Source: Diphasiastrum complanatum (lineage: Eukaryota; Streptophyta; Lycopodiopsida; Lycopodiales; Lycopodiaceae). Taken from it: a DNA stretch of 64,000 nucleotides. The notes under the pieces were generated by a model that worked only from the letters and a program-made list of their open reading frames with translations, had not been told where the DNA came from and did not search any database. The position numbers and the translations under genes are program-made. The stretch lies in contig CM055108.1 of NCBI GenBank assembly GCA_029204225.1, positions 5,953,599-6,017,598 of the forward strand, given 5' to 3'. Each line of letters opens with the position of its first letter. The first letter of the stretch is position 1. Below are positions 35,872 to 47,343 of the stretch, piece by piece.

Positions 35872-37029
35872 AGGGCTTTGGGATTGGTGGGCGCGATTGG
35901 CAAACATGCGCCGCCCAGCTTTTCTTCAAGTGATTTAGATCTTGACACGTGGCAAATAATGGGATGAAGGGGAGGGTAACCCTTGCAATACCTTGGTCAA
36001 GGGCAAGCACGCCCAACCACCAAAGGAGAAGGCTGGAAGCATAATGCCTTCTTAGGGCCCCTCATATTGAAGAGGCACCCATCTTTTGGGCCCGACGCGT
36101 TGTTTGTGCGCCACACATTTAAAAAAATAAAATGGCTGCCTGGAGTGCCACATCACCAGCCAACAAGAAAAGTATCCCATAAGCATCTATGACAACCTCA
36201 TGCAAACCTTCCCAAAATATCACATGTGCGGGTGACCAGGAGAGAGGTGCCAACGCCAGTGCCCTGGTTTCGAAGACATGTTGCCCGAGAGCCATGTGGC
36301 ACTAACCGGTGCCCGGGGGAGCTGCCTGGGAGCCACACAGAACTGCTCGACGTCCACGCAGTGCTGTCCGGGTGCCATGTGGGTACCCGGCACCCGGGCA
36401 ATTTTCTTGGGCTCCGGTCTGTTTCGGCACCCCCTAAGCACGTTGGGTCCAAACGCACCCCACTTTGGCCTATGTGCTTCCAAGCCCCGTCGCTTAGGGC
36501 CTCTTCACATGAGGCCTCACCCAGCCCGTTGTTGTCAAGAACGGGCTGACACTCCAGCTTCACATAAGGATGTTCAGTGCCCGTTCTTTTTGAGATTTCC
36601 CTGCCGAGCCGACTAGATCACGCATCCTCTCCTTCCGGGTTTTCAAGCTCCACAAGTCGGCCTGGAGCTTTGGCAACATGACACAACAGGTCATCTTCGG
36701 TGAAACCAACATAGTAGGTGGCTAACAGAGGGAAGTTGCGTGTCTCCAGCCATAGGTCCGTTTTTCAACAACCATGTCTCGTTTTAAAGCAGCTATCTCC
36801 GTTTTTGCAGCATGCATGTCCATTCTAAAGCAGGCATCTTCGTTTTGCAACAAGTATCTCCGTAGTGAAGTTGCCATCTCCGTTTTGCATGTCGAATAGC
36901 AATAGAGCAGTAGAGTAGTTGGATAGCAACAGATTCATCAATCAGGAGACAACATCAGAGCAGTCGAGCATTTGGATAGCAGCAGCAGATTCAGTAACAC
37001 AAAACCCCCATAGCCGGTGACTTGTGTCA
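35872..37029. other. GC-rich repeat-like block and degenerate short repeats
   Basis: 35990-36560 is GC-rich on both strands, with overlapping long open frames that look compositional, not coding. A segment at about 36125-36185 resembles 14310-14370 (shared GTATCCCATAAG core). 36755-36895 has loose repeats of TCTCCGTTTTGCA with AAAGCAG. No gene was recognised. Confidence 0.5.
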
Positions 37030-37552
37030 TGTGTCAATCTTAGCATTAAAACATCTAATCCATTTATGAACATCAAATTACAATTGCAAGAACTCAAGAA
37101 AACTAGTCAAAAATCAAAAAAATAGATATATGTAGCAAACATTTATCAAAATAGACAAAGTAAGGATTTTTTTTATTCATCATTAATGATCACTCATAAG
37201 ATAGAGCCTGCAGCTAGAGCATAATCTAAGCTCTCATGTGATTGTATGCACATGAACCACCATTCCATTCAAGAAAGCTCTCAAGGAGAAGCTCCAAGAT
37301 CTCTTAAAATTCAAAATTATCAAAATTGAACAATAGCCTCCAAATTTAGCACGACCTCAGCTATTTATAGTGATCATTTGTGCCTCTACTACACTAATTT
37401 GGGTCTTACAACCATTATTCACAAAAATAGCGAGGTTATCTGAGCCTCTTTATTAACAATCTTATTGACTAGTTCTAGTCTAATTTAGCTCCATGGCTAT
37501 ATTTGGCAATTCATTGGGAAGTTCATGGGCTAATTACATGCAGCACATGACA
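37030..37552 (-). repeat. 3' LTR of a minus-strand Gypsy element
   Basis: On the minus strand a purine tract AGTAGGGGGAG (37563-37553) is followed by TGTCATGTGCTGC, a canonical LTR start. The other end lies near 37030, where plus TGTGTCAATC/TGTCAATC would give a CA end on the minus strand. Integrase of the same strand lies on the inner side, which supports the call. No second LTR was found. Confidence 0.6.
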
Positions 37553-37563
37553 CTCCCCCTACT

Positions 37564-38341
37564 TTAAGCATTTTTGCCCTAAAAAATGACGACCATGTAG
37601 TCCTTTGTTGAGTGCCATGTTCCGTAAATTGTTTGGTGGATTATTTGACTAAACTAAGGCTATTTAATCTACTGCTAATCGATCTATCGAATTGATTATC
37701 CCTAACGAGGTTATAACCTACAATACGGAAAGCTCAATCTAAGTCTAATCTAGTTTATTCTAGGATTCTGATTCTAACTATCTAAGTCCTAACTTACTCG
37801 ATCTAATATGCTAACGTTGATCCTAACTTACTGCTATCCAAACTAAGTAAGATGAACGTAACCTAAGGAAAAACTAGACTAAGTCTAATCTACACCTACC
37901 TAGACTATGCTAATGTGGTTTTGATGGTGCTTTACGAGAAGATGAAGACAACGAGGATGTCACATGAGGCTCATCCCTAAGCTGAGAACATCGGTTGGGT
38001 AGTACCAACACATGTTGTTGCCATTAACGAGCATATCGAACAATTTGCCTTGCAGGTCGACAAGAATGACTACGCCATTAGGTCTTCTACTACCTTGTAC
38101 GGTCCTTCTCTTAGAAACTTAAGCTTGCCTTTATATGTTTTGGCCTTGTACAACAAATCCAATTCTCCTCTGACAAGATCCTTGGTCTTGATATTCTAAT
38201 CATGCCATGTCTTTCTCTGTTGTTTCTCCGCGGCTATAGCATGGAGAGCTAGGAAGCAAGTTTCATGAAGCTAGAGGAGATTCTGAAGTCTCTTTTTCGT
38301 GGATCCCTCTATACTCAAGTGTTAGACTTAGAACAACAAAT
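37564..38341 (-). other. 3' untranslated part of the Gypsy element
   Basis: Between the purine tract and the integrase relic there is about 780 bp, with 37640-37910 made of loose TCTAATCTA/CTAACTTA repeats. No gene is seen. A decayed integrase C-terminus may lie near 38090-38330 (minus). Confidence 0.5.
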
Positions 38342-38938
38342 TCAGTAGACATTACAGCTTGACCATATACCTTCTTGAACGACATTTGTCTGGGTGGTCC
38401 TGAAAGCCCATAAAGTCGCATGAAGTTTGTGTTCCCAATCCGAACGTGAGGCTTCTACCATATTCGCGATAATGCTACGGCGAATCTTGTTCAATGATTC
38501 TACTTGTCTGTTGCATCGTGGGTAATAGGGCGTACTTTTCCTATGGACAACCAGATACAAGGATAACAGGTGAGTGATAGTTTCGTTTAAGAAATATGTC
38601 CCGTAATCACTCACGAGTTAGAGTGGACACCCGAAACGAACTAGGATATTTTCATACAAGAACTTGGCAGTGGAGTTGGCATCGACCTTCCTCACCGCCT
38701 CGGCTTCAACCCATTTGGTTAGGTAATCCATGGCTACGATAATGTAACGGACTTGGGAGCCACACGCAATCAAATGAATAGGACTGATATAGTCAATGCA
38801 CCATTTTTCAAATGGCATCTCAACCAAGATAGGTCGTAATGGCATTCTATCCTTTTTTTGGATTTCGTTGAATCGTTGGCACACGTCACACCTCTTGACT
38901 TGGTAATGAATATCCTTGAACATAGTGAGCCACCACAA
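38342..38938 (-). pseudogene. Gypsy integrase relic
   Basis: Minus-strand integrase pieces: RCDVCQRFNEIQKKD (zinc-binding end), MPFEKWCIDYISPIHL (first Asp), YIIVAMDYLTKWVEAEAV, AKFLYENILVRFGCPL, a stop, then MSDYGTYFLNE (the second Asp aligns with SDYG), STPYYPRCNRQVESLNKI (Glu kept), and WEHKLHATLWAFRTT. One in-frame stop separates the halves at about 38615. It is the same type as 29790-30330. The encoded enzyme would have inserted element cDNA. Confidence 0.85.
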
Positions 38939-39166
38939 CCCATGTTGTAGTATTTTTCGATTGGTAGCTTCGGCAGCGAAATGCCCTCTGTCTATTCCTT
39001 CGTGGAGGATATTTACTACCTAGGCACTTTGTGCATAAGGACGCATCGGCATATGATTTCATCATTCATATGCGATATAGTTATCCAGCTATCAACGTGT
39101 AGGGAGCAAATTTGATAATCAACCTGTGTCGTTCCACCCCTTGTTCATTTTCAAGGGAGGACGTCC

Positions 39167-39406
39167 CTACATAAGATATCCAACAATGTATGTTGTCCAC
39201 TCAGGGACAACGTTGACGTGGAACAATATGGCGTCAGAGAGCTCGTCGTCTATCTCTCTACTCTCAAGTACATTGCGTATCCGTGAGAGATGATCAACTA
39301 AATAGTGTTGTTTGCCCTTGCGAACAACGATTTTAAAGTCGAACTTTTGGAGAAGCAACATCCATCTAGTGATTTTTCCCCGGTAGTGCCTTTGCAGGAC
39401 TTTTAA
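39167..39406 (-). pseudogene. Gypsy RNase H/connection end, truncated
   Basis: The minus-strand frame has GKITRWMLLLQKFDFKIVVRKG and HLVDHLSRI-like HYLVDHLSRI, the end of RNase H before integrase in Gypsy elements. It is cut at about 39406, where a separate LTR begins. It belongs with the integrase at 38342-38938. Confidence 0.75.
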
Positions 39407-39679
39407 TGTCACAAGGCCTAATAGTCAAGTTAGCGAATAAAAAGAGCTCTCCCCAAAATTTGAATTTCAAATAATAAGGGAGGTGGAAATTGGCCAATAG
39501 GATTTGAGGTCAAAGCCCTAAAATCCACTATATATAGTGGTGGATTCGAGTTATTTTGTACATTCACTCTTCATTTTAATAAAGCGGGTGGATCTACTTT
39601 CAAATGGATATATGGAATGTCTTTGCTCTTCTTCTTTCCTCCTCCATCTCTCATGTTTCTTTGGATCTGCTAATTATTG

Positions 39680-39724
<45 letters not shown>

Positions 39725-39939
39725 TAAGATCTATCATTGTTCGAGTAGTGTTTAATGGATGTAGTGTTAATGGATCGTAGTGTTAATGCTTAGTTTTAGA
39801 TGTGGATCATAAGCATTTGCTTGATTATGAACTATGTTATTGCTCTCATGGGTGTGACAACATGTAAATCATCTTCACTCTTTGATGCTTGATTGAGCTT
39901 GGATCTAGGGTTGAAGGTGGATAGGAAATACCTGCTACA
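39407..39939 (+). repeat. Plus-strand LTR followed by a tRNA-Asp-like primer site
   Basis: TG at 39407 (TGTCACAAGG) and CA at 39939 (CCTGCTACA) bound 533 bp that interrupts the minus Gypsy relic. Right after it, TGGAGACGTTGTCGGGG (39944-39960) resembles the TGGCGCCGTTGCCGGGG primer site, complementary to tRNA-Asp, typical of Athila/Tat-type Gypsy elements. A 36-bp GA run lies at 39685-39720. No internal region follows: Copia sequence starts at once. It may be a recombined LTR remnant. Confidence 0.5.
39685..39720. repeat. (GA)n microsatellite
   Basis: Eighteen GA units within the plus-strand LTR-like segment. Confidence 0.95.
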
Positions 39940-39962
39940 ATTTTGGAGACGTTGTCGGGGAG

Positions 39963-41845
39963 CTAAGTCAAGTTTACATTTTCTTCATGTTTCTGGTCCA
40001 TGCTTGGATCCTTCCAATGTTGTAGTCCTAGATTGCACATGTATTGTGACAGTGTGCTTACCGTATATGCAAGATCAGGTTGTGTGCAAATCATAGAATA
40101 CATTATTGTTTGGATTATCGACTGATAAGGATATCTGCACATTTCTTTTTGTTCTGCTTCAGTTCTGGGACACATGTCTTTTGATAGTTTGGATCCTGGA
40201 TCCATGAGTGAATCTATCGGCTTACAGTCCTCCATGCCATATCTGTGAAGTACATTGGTTAGATAGACTTCTTGGCTTATAGTGATCCTTTTGCTTGCGC
40301 GATCTTTGGTGATCTCCATACCAAGTAGGTAATAAATTAGGCCTAAATCAATCATTTCAAATTCTTGTGAAACTAAAGATTTTGTTTCAAGCAATAACTG
40401 ATTTGAATTGCTGATGATTAAATAATCATCGACATATAAGGCTATTATGACATAGCTTGGGCCTTTATACTTGAGATACACATTTGAATCTGCAGAACAA
40501 GAAGTAAATTAGTGCTTCAACAAGAAGTATTAATTCTTTCAAACTAGGCCCTAAGAGCTTGCTTGAGCCCATAGAGAGCCCTCTGCAATTTACATATTTT
40601 ATGTTTTAGACCTTGAAAGACGTAACCTTCTGGCTGATAAATATAAACATCTTCTTGAATGTATCCACTAAGGAATGATGTTTGGACGTCCATCTGATGA
40701 ATGTCCAAATCCTCTGCAGCAGCTATAGCCAACAAGGTTAAAATAGATTGATGCTTTACCACTAGACTGAAAGTGTAATCTATTATGTATGCTTGCTCAT
40801 ATCCTTTAACCACCAGTCGAGCTTTCCATTTGGATATTGATCCATATGGCTTTAGCTTTAGCTTAAAGATCCATTTAGTGTCAATAAGTTTTGTACATGC
40901 AAGAGGATCAACAAGACTCCGGGTCTTGTTCTTCATCAATGAGTTGTACTCAGCGTCCATGGCAACTTTCCAGTCTGCATCTAACATTGACAATGCTTCT
41001 GCAACAGAGGCAGGTTCATGATGACCGATCAATGCCTGAGAGACAAAATGATCCGGTTGTTGTCGTTGTCGAGTAGACTCTCATGGGTGAATGTCTTCAG
41101 GTTGTAGTTTGAATAATCGTAGGTCTAGACCTATCGATGGTGAATGGAGTTGTTGGAACAAACTCTTGTATTTGCTGCTTCTGCTTAAAATCTTATAGCT
41201 TGTTTTTACGGCTGATTGAGATCTGACCAGTTTCAACATCATAGATGCGATATGCTTTATGTGATATTGAGTAACCAATAAAAATATTCTTGTAGCTGAC
41301 TGGGTCTAGTTTCTTCCTTAGATCAAATGATGTTTGTCCATTGTAGAGACATCCAAACACACGAAGATGTTTCAGACTTGGTTTGTAACCATAGTAGGCT
41401 TCAAACGGAGATTTAGAGTCAACTGCCTTTGTGATGGAATAATTTTGCAGATAGCAGGCTGTAGAAATCACTTCAGCCCAAAATTTCTTGGGTAATTGAG
41501 CATTGGACATCATGGAACATGCTGCTTCCAACAGTGTTCGATTCTTTCTTTCAACTGTTCTGTTCTGTTGTGGACTGTAGCTAGGAGTGAATTGGTGGTG
41601 CACGCCGCATGAAAATAAGTAGTCCACCATTTCATCAGACATATATTCTCCCCCAGAATCAGACCACAAGGTCTTGATCCTCTGACCAGTTTGAGTCTCG
41701 ACAAACTATTTAAATTCTCTGAAACAGTTAAATGCCTCAGACTTGTTCTTGATGAACATAATTATGGTGAATCTGGAGAGGTCATCAATAAAGGTGATGA
41801 AATATAAAGCATTTCCTAGAGAGGGCACAAGGATCACATAAATCA
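39963..41845 (-). pseudogene. Copia integrase/reverse transcriptase relic
   Basis: Minus-strand Copia pieces. Integrase core from about 41845 (FITFIDDLSRF, LWSDSGGEYMSDE, YSPQQNRTVERKNRTL with the catalytic Glu kept, FWAEVISTACYLQN, LRVFGCLYN). Then reverse transcriptase 41032-40544 (DTKWIFKLKLKPYGS, KGYEQAYIIDYTFS, IHQMDVQTSFLSGYIQED, LYGLKQALRA) and 40481-39963 (IALYVDDYLIISNSN with the YVDD active site, LGMEITKD, YRYPYQS-like CRYPYQSII). Gag and protease are missing upstream, where Gypsy sequence is joined at about 41850, and RNase H is missing downstream. Stops and frameshifts occur between pieces. Confidence 0.85.
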
Positions 41846-41849
41846 CTAT

Positions 41850-42793
41850 GATTAATTCAAGAATAGACTTAGCCCTTTTCTCTATCTCCTCTTTTTGAGA
41901 AATCCTATAAGGTTGTCTAGAGATAGGTTGACTTCCTGGAACTAACTATATCATGTGGTCTATTAACTTAGACAATGGTAAACCATGAGGTAATTCTGAT
42001 GGAAAAATATCTTTAAATTTACTTATGATCTGATTTTTCATTGCTTGTTCATGATCCAAATTTACTGAGTTAAGAATTATTGAAAATTCACAACCATTTA
42101 GATGCACATCAGGAACATCCACAATAGGAATAATAATAACTGAAAAAACTTCATATTGCAAATAATCAAATGTCTCTGTTATATTAACTGTAGAAAATCC
42201 ATCCATCGGATGTACGTAATTGCTGATAAATAAAATTCATCCATCGGATGTACGTAACTATCTTATTACCCTCCTTGAAAGTGAGAACATGCTTCTCAAA
42301 ATCATTAGCCAAAGAAGGCGATTTACTGAATAACCAATCATATTCTAAAATTAAATCTGTACGAGCTAGGTCTAAAATATGAAAATTAACTAGTTTTTTG
42401 TGTCCTTATATCAAAACTGGGAAATTCAACACTTTTTCGTTCCAAGTCTCCAACTCTGCACCCGAAGCTAGGTAAACTCCACATCTATGATTGTTGGCTT
42501 CAGTGGTCAGGCTGAGTTTCTACACGAGATGGAGAATTAACAAAATTATGAGTAGAACCACTGTCAAAAATCAAAATACTAACTTCTTGATCTTTAGCTA
42601 TGCATGCTAACCTAAATAGCCCATTAGGCAAGAAAGAAGTAGTACTAAATGAACATTCACACTCACAATCAAACATGTAAATTTCCAAAGTTTTACCTTT
42701 ACCCCATGGGATTTTGATCATGTAAACCGTAGGTTTCTTCCATTCATGACAAAATTTTATCATGTGTCCAAGCTTATTGCAAACAAAACACAA
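41850..42793 (-). pseudogene. Gypsy nucleocapsid, protease and RT start, minus strand
   Basis: The zinc knuckle CFVCNKLGHMIKFC (42790 region; C-x2-C-x4-H-x4-C) is followed by a protease with LIFDSGSTHNFVN (42793-42500). A second frame (42206-41946) has KFKDIFPSELPHGLPLSKLIDHMI and, past a stop, LVPGSQPISRQPYRISQKEEIE, the conserved run into Gypsy reverse transcriptase. The element is then cut at about 41850 and joined to a Copia relic. Its gag half continues across the inserted Copia at 48880-49100. Confidence 0.8.
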
Positions 42794-42880
42794 TTTTTAA
42801 AGACATCCTCAAAAGCATCCCAGGTCGTGGACTTAACAGTCAGGTCTCGCCACCACGAAGATGCCTTGCCGTGTATAAAC
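42794..42880 (-). pseudogene. Gypsy gag C-terminal part next to the Copia insertion
   Basis: The minus strand reads KASSWWRDLTVKSTTWDAFEDVF in broken frame, a gag block directly left of the Copia 3' LTR. The last five bases, TAAAC (42876-42880), are one copy of the Copia target-site duplication. Confidence 0.7.
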
Positions 42881-43154
42881 ACTTAGAATTTGCTTTGCAC
42901 AGGAACACAGATCATGCTACACAGTAACACAGACAGAACACACTCTCCACAGCAAGCTCACATAGCAACTGTATTTCTCAAAATGAAATTACCCTGTACA
43001 TATAGTTGTTCACTCAGGCAACCCATGCATGACCCAGGTTGCCGTTGGCGAGACATGTGTCCCGTCGACTTGCCTCGTGGCGAGGTCAACTGATCCTTAT
43101 CCACTGATAGGACCCACAGTACAGTAACACAGTGATTCTACTTTAATTCTAACT
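42881..43154 (-). repeat. Copia 3' LTR
   Basis: 274 bp, starting AGTTAGAATT and ending AATTCTAAGT on the minus strand. It differs from the 5' LTR at 11 positions, all transitions. The purine tract AAGGGAGAG lies just inside (about 43155-43163). Confidence 0.9.
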
Positions 43155-43208
43155 CTCTCCCTTAAAGTAGAGTCTACTTTTTATACAGTCCTATACATAG
43201 CTTTAAAG

Positions 43209-44001
43209 TCAAAAAACTTTAAGTACAGAAAGCTTTGATCTAAACTTATCAAACTTTTCTCTAGTAAGTAGCTTAGTGAGAATATCAGCTAGTTGTTCTT
43301 TTGTGCTACAATGAACAACATGAATTTCACGACTCAGCAGCCTCTCACGTATGAAGTGATACTGAATCTCAATGTGTTTAGTTCTCGCATGGAACACTGG
43401 ATTCTTTGCTAGCTGAATGCCACTCTGATTGTCGCTATGTAATGTCATGGGATTTTTCTGCTTCATGCCAATTTCTTCCAAGATTTGTCTCAACAATATA
43501 GCTTCATGTGCTGCACTACACATTGCCTTATACTCTGCTTCTGTGGTGGAAAGAGCAATTGTACTTTGCTTCTTACTAGACCAGGAAAAGCAACTACCAC
43601 AAAACTAGAATACATACCCTTGTGGTGGATCTACGATCATCATAGTCACCTCCCCAATCTACATCCACATAGCCACACAACTCAGGTAAACCATCATGCT
43701 TCCTGTAAATCAAGCCATACTCTGAAGTGCCTTTCACATAACGCAAAATGCGTTTAGCTGCCTTCCAATGCGTTTTCGTAGGTGCTGCCATAAACTGACT
43801 TACAATGCCAACAACATAGCATATATCTGGTCTAGTCGTGGTAAGGTAAATCAAGCTCCCTACTAACTGTCTATATAGCGTAACATCAAATGACTGTGAC
43901 TCATCAAGCTTAGAAAGCTTTTTACTTGGTTCAATAGGAGTGTTTATTGGTTTGCAATCCTGCAACCTAAACCTGTGCAGCAACTCTTTGACATACTTCA
44001 C
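43209..44001 (-). pseudogene. Copia reverse transcriptase end and RNase H
   Basis: Frame 44001-43594 has KPINTPIEPSKKLSKLDESQ, YRQLVGSLIYLTTTRPDICY and the RNase H start CGYVDVDWGGDYDDRRST. Frame 43523-43209 has the end of RNase H (HEAILLRQILEEIG, LHSDNQSGIQLAKNPVFHAR, KHIEIQYHFIRE, EQLADILTK). A frameshift near 43600-43560 and a stop at 44001 separate it from the main pol frame. Confidence 0.85.
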
Positions 44002-46044
44002 CTATGTTAAACCTACTTCATGTCCTTTTTGCCACACTTCTACTCCAAGGCAGTAATGCATCAGGCTGAGATCTGTCATCTCGAATTGTTCCATGAGGTC
44101 TTTCTTGATCATGTCTATCATCTCTTGATTATTTCCCGCAAGAATCAAGTCATCAACATAAAGAGCAATCAAAGCAACCATACCATCAAAGCATAAGACA
44201 TATAGATTTGGTTCAGAATGTGTTCTCACCATTCCCTTTGAATGAAAGTAGGCATCAATCCTGCTATACCACGCACGTGGTGCTTGTTTAAGACCATAAA
44301 GCACTTTCTTCAAGCGACATACTTTATTTTCCTGTCCCTTCATTACAAAGCCTTCAGGTTGATCCATGAATACTTCTTCTTCTAACTCACCATTTAGAAA
44401 AGTGGATTTCACATCCATCTGATGCAAAGGCCAACCAAAATGTGAAGCTAAAGCAATAAGTAGACGTAGAGTATTCCACTTACAAACCGGCGCAAAGGTC
44501 TCCTCATAGTCGATGCCTTTATTTTGTGCGTACCCTTTGATCACCAATCTTGCCTTGTGCTTTGCTATACTTCCATGTGAATGGTACTTAGTCCTGTATA
44601 CCCATTTGCAACCAATGGGTTTCTTGCCAATTGGTGGTTCTACTAAGTCCCATGTGCTATGTTTAGCGATTGACTCCATCTCCTCTCCCATGGCGTTGAC
44701 CCAAATGTCATCATCCTTTGCTTCACCATAAGTCGAAGGTTCTTTGCTTTGAATAATGCTAGATAAGAGAGCATAATTTGCTTCATACCTTTCAGGTAGT
44801 GTCTTCTCTCTTGTTGATCTTCGTAGCTCTCCCTGGTTAGATGATCCTGGAAAGTCATCTATGTCGCGGCTCTCTAACAATCTCTCAAACCACTTAAGGA
44901 GCTTCCTGTCAGGTGATCGGCTTCCTGGTGAAAATGTATCCCACGGTACATCCTTCTCCTTGCGTTTGTCACCTGCAACTTCAATCCTTCTTGCACCAAA
45001 AGGTTTGTCCCTACCTCTCCAGCCTGTTTTTTGAGGTTGAGTGGTAGTATCGTGAGATGTATTCTCATGTTCATCACTCGGAAGGTCAATGAATGGATCA
45101 TCATCAGGTGATATCCTCACTATACCATCTTTCCCAGTGGATGTGTCTATCTTCTCAGCATCCTCGTCTTCATACATCTTGGATTCATCAAAGATAACAT
45201 CACGGATTATATGGATTTTGTTTTTCACTGGATCAAAACATCTATAGCCCTTCACACGATCATCATATCCTAGGAATATGCACTTGATAGCTTTTACATC
45301 AAGTTTACGTCTCTCTTCCTTAGGAATGTGTACAAAGGCCTTACATCCAAAGATTCGCAAGTGGTTCACCTTTGGCTTCTTCTTCGTGAATGCTTCCTCA
45401 CGTGTTATCTTTGGTATGGCAATGGTAGGACTTCTATTTTGAAGATAGACTACCGTGCTACATGCTTCTGACCAAAAATCTTTTGGTAGTTTCATCTCAG
45501 CTAGCATAGATCTTGCACTTTCCACAATCGTACGTTTCTTACGCTCAGCTACACCATTGAGAGTAGGAGTATGAGCTTGCGTAAATTGTCTTTTAATCCC
45601 ACATTGATCACAAAGATCATTGAAGTCATTAGACTTGTACTCACCTCCACTATCTGATCTTAGGACTTTGATCTTCCTACCTGTCTGATTTTTGACCAAT
45701 GCTTTGAAGCTCTTGAAGTTATCAAATGCATCTGATTTCTTCTTCAAGAAGTAGATCCACGTCTTACGTGACATATCATCAATAAAGGTCATGAAATAGA
45801 AGGATTTAACTAAGGACATGGTCCTCATAGGCCCGCATAAGTCTGTGTGGATTAGATCCAGGATGTTCTTTGCTCTTGCAACACCCCCTTTATTAAACTT
45901 CTTTCGATGCTGCTTCCCATATACACAGGATTCGCACATCGATTTCAAGTGATCTTCTATGGTAGGCAATCCTGTTACCATCTCCAATTTTCTCATCAAA
46001 CTGAGGCTTCCCAAGTTCAAGTGACCAAGCCTCTTATGCCACAA
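44002..46044 (-). CDS. Copia pol: integrase and reverse transcriptase, 680-residue open frame
   Basis: The longest open frame in the window. Order: GAG-pre-integrase (MWHKRLGHLNLGSLS, CESCVYGKQHRKKF), integrase core with DLCGP, LRSDSGGEYKS and LNGVAERKKRTI (D, D and E all kept), then FWSEACSTVVYLQN and the LRIFGCKAF region, an acidic linker (about residues 290-430), and reverse transcriptase from WVYRTKYHSHGS through FAPVCKWNTLRLLIALA, HQMDVKSTFLNGELEEEV, LYGLKQAPRAWY and IALYVDDLILAGNN (YVDD active site). These enzymes copy element RNA to DNA and insert it. The start shown is simply the first Met after the upstream frameshift; in a working element this is part of one gag-pol protein. Catalytic residues look intact. 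Confidence 0.9.
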   Translation of the reverse strand: MWHKRLGHLNLGSLSLMRKLEMVTGLPTIEDHLKSMCESCVYGKQHRKKFNKGGVARAKNILDLIHTDLCGPMRTMSLVKSFYFMTFIDDMSRKTWIYFLKKKSDAFDNFKSFKALVKNQTGRKIKVLRSDSGGEYKSNDFNDLCDQCGIKRQFTQAHTPTLNGVAERKKRTIVESARSMLAEMKLPKDFWSEACSTVVYLQNRSPTIAIPKITREEAFTKKKPKVNHLRIFGCKAFVHIPKEERRKLDVKAIKCIFLGYDDRVKGYRCFDPVKNKIHIIRDVIFDESKMYEDEDAEKIDTSTGKDGIVRISPDDDPFIDLPSDEHENTSHDTTTQPQKTGWRGRDKPFGARRIEVAGDKRKEKDVPWDTFSPGSRSPDRKLLKWFERLLESRDIDDFPGSSNQGELRRSTREKTLPERYEANYALLSSIIQSKEPSTYGEAKDDDIWVNAMGEEMESIAKHSTWDLVEPPIGKKPIGCKWVYRTKYHSHGSIAKHKARLVIKGYAQNKGIDYEETFAPVCKWNTLRLLIALASHFGWPLHQMDVKSTFLNGELEEEVFMDQPEGFVMKGQENKVCRLKKVLYGLKQAPRAWYSRIDAYFHSKGMVRTHSEPNLYVLCFDGMVALIALYVDDLILAGNNQEMIDMIKKDLMEQFEMTDLSLMHYCLGVEVWQKGHEVGLT

Positions 46045-47343
46045 CTCAGTTGCGATGGAATGGACGATACAAGTCCGTGTTGCCCCTTAATTGTAGCATT
46101 CAGTCTGAACAATTTTGTATTGAGCTCTCTTACTCCATCTGCAATAACTTTGAACTTTTGGTTCACATCCTTCACAAAGCAACGATCATGGGCGAATTCT
46201 ACTTTCAACTTTTGATCAGTAATGACTCCAACAGAAGGTAGATTTTTCTTCAAACCTGGTACGTAAAGTACCTCCCTGATCATCCTGCTTTTGCCATTAG
46301 GTAGTTGGATTGAAACAGGTGCCTATCCCCTTGGTCTTGCACATCTCACCATTTGCTTGTGAAACAGATGTTCCATTATCCAACACCTTCAAACTACTGA
46401 ACCAATTCTTGTTACCTGTCATGTGTCTCTCGAGTCAATACACCATGCTTGATCATCTTGATTAGATATGAATGCAGATATGAAGATGCTAGAGTCTTCA
46501 ATCTCACCCTCATCGACAAGGTTACCTGCTTGTTTCGGTTTTCCCTTGCCTTGTTCCGCCAGGAATTTGTGACATTCACTCTTCCAATGGCCCTTTTTAC
46601 CACAATGGAAGCACTTGCCTTTCTTCTTAGTTTTACTGGAAGATCCCTCATCCTTCTAAGACTTGGCAAATTGCTGCTTAGACTTCTTCTTGCTCTTGCC
46701 CTTGCCTTGTTTTTGGCATGTCGCAAGTGCCTGATTGTCAATATTTTGACGTCTAGCTTTCACCATTTCTCGTCGTTGCTCTTCCTGCATCAAGATTCAT
46801 GTGAGCTCGTCAAAGGTTGGCAATATTTCTCTTGATTCTATTCCGCTCACAAACATCTGATAGGGTTCTACAATGCCGGCACAATGCATTGTGCACCAGC
46901 TCCACATCACGTATGCGCCTACCAATAGAATGCAGTTCATCTCTCATTGTCTTGATTCTGGTCATGTACGTCTGAATGTGCTCTCCTTGTTCCATGCGGG
47001 CACTATTCAGCTTTGACTTCAGAAACATGATTCTTGAAGGATTCGATGTCTCGAACTGCTCCTTTAGCACATCCCATGCCTGTCTGGGTGTCACAACATA
47101 TCAAATGTGGGTAATGATGTGATCCTTCACTGACAAGTTAATGAAGGTCAAAGCTTTTCTCATATTTTTGTCGAACACTTTGATATCTGCTTCATTTGGC
47201 GGCCTTCTCTCATCACCTGTGACGACTTCCCACACGTCTTTCTCCATCAGTATGTTTTTCATTTTGAATTTCCACACTGCATATTTAGAAATCCCGTCCA
47301 ATTTGCTACTTTCACTCAAAATGGACTCTCCCATGTTTGCCAT
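46017..47343 (-). pseudogene. Copia gag, zinc knuckle and protease, interrupted
   Basis: Gag starts at ATG 47343 (MANMGESILSESSKLDG, AVWKFKMKNILMEKDVWEVV) and meets an in-frame stop at 47101. It continues with TPRQAWDVLKEQFETSNPSR and HIQTYMTRIKTMRDELHSIG. After a frameshift, CFHCGKKGHWKSEC (near 46610-46570; C-x2-C-x4-H-x4-C) marks nucleocapsid. The protease region reads WCIDSRDT then a stop near 46420, so the catalytic Asp-Ser-Gly triad is damaged (DSR). MIREVLYVPGLKKNLPSVG (46283-46017) precedes the pol frame. Confidence 0.85.

Noticed and set aside
36198-36616. Four overlapping open frames of 87-121 residues
   Set aside because: GC-rich DNA has few stops by chance. The frames overlap on both strands, lack recognisable motifs and lie in repeat-like sequence.
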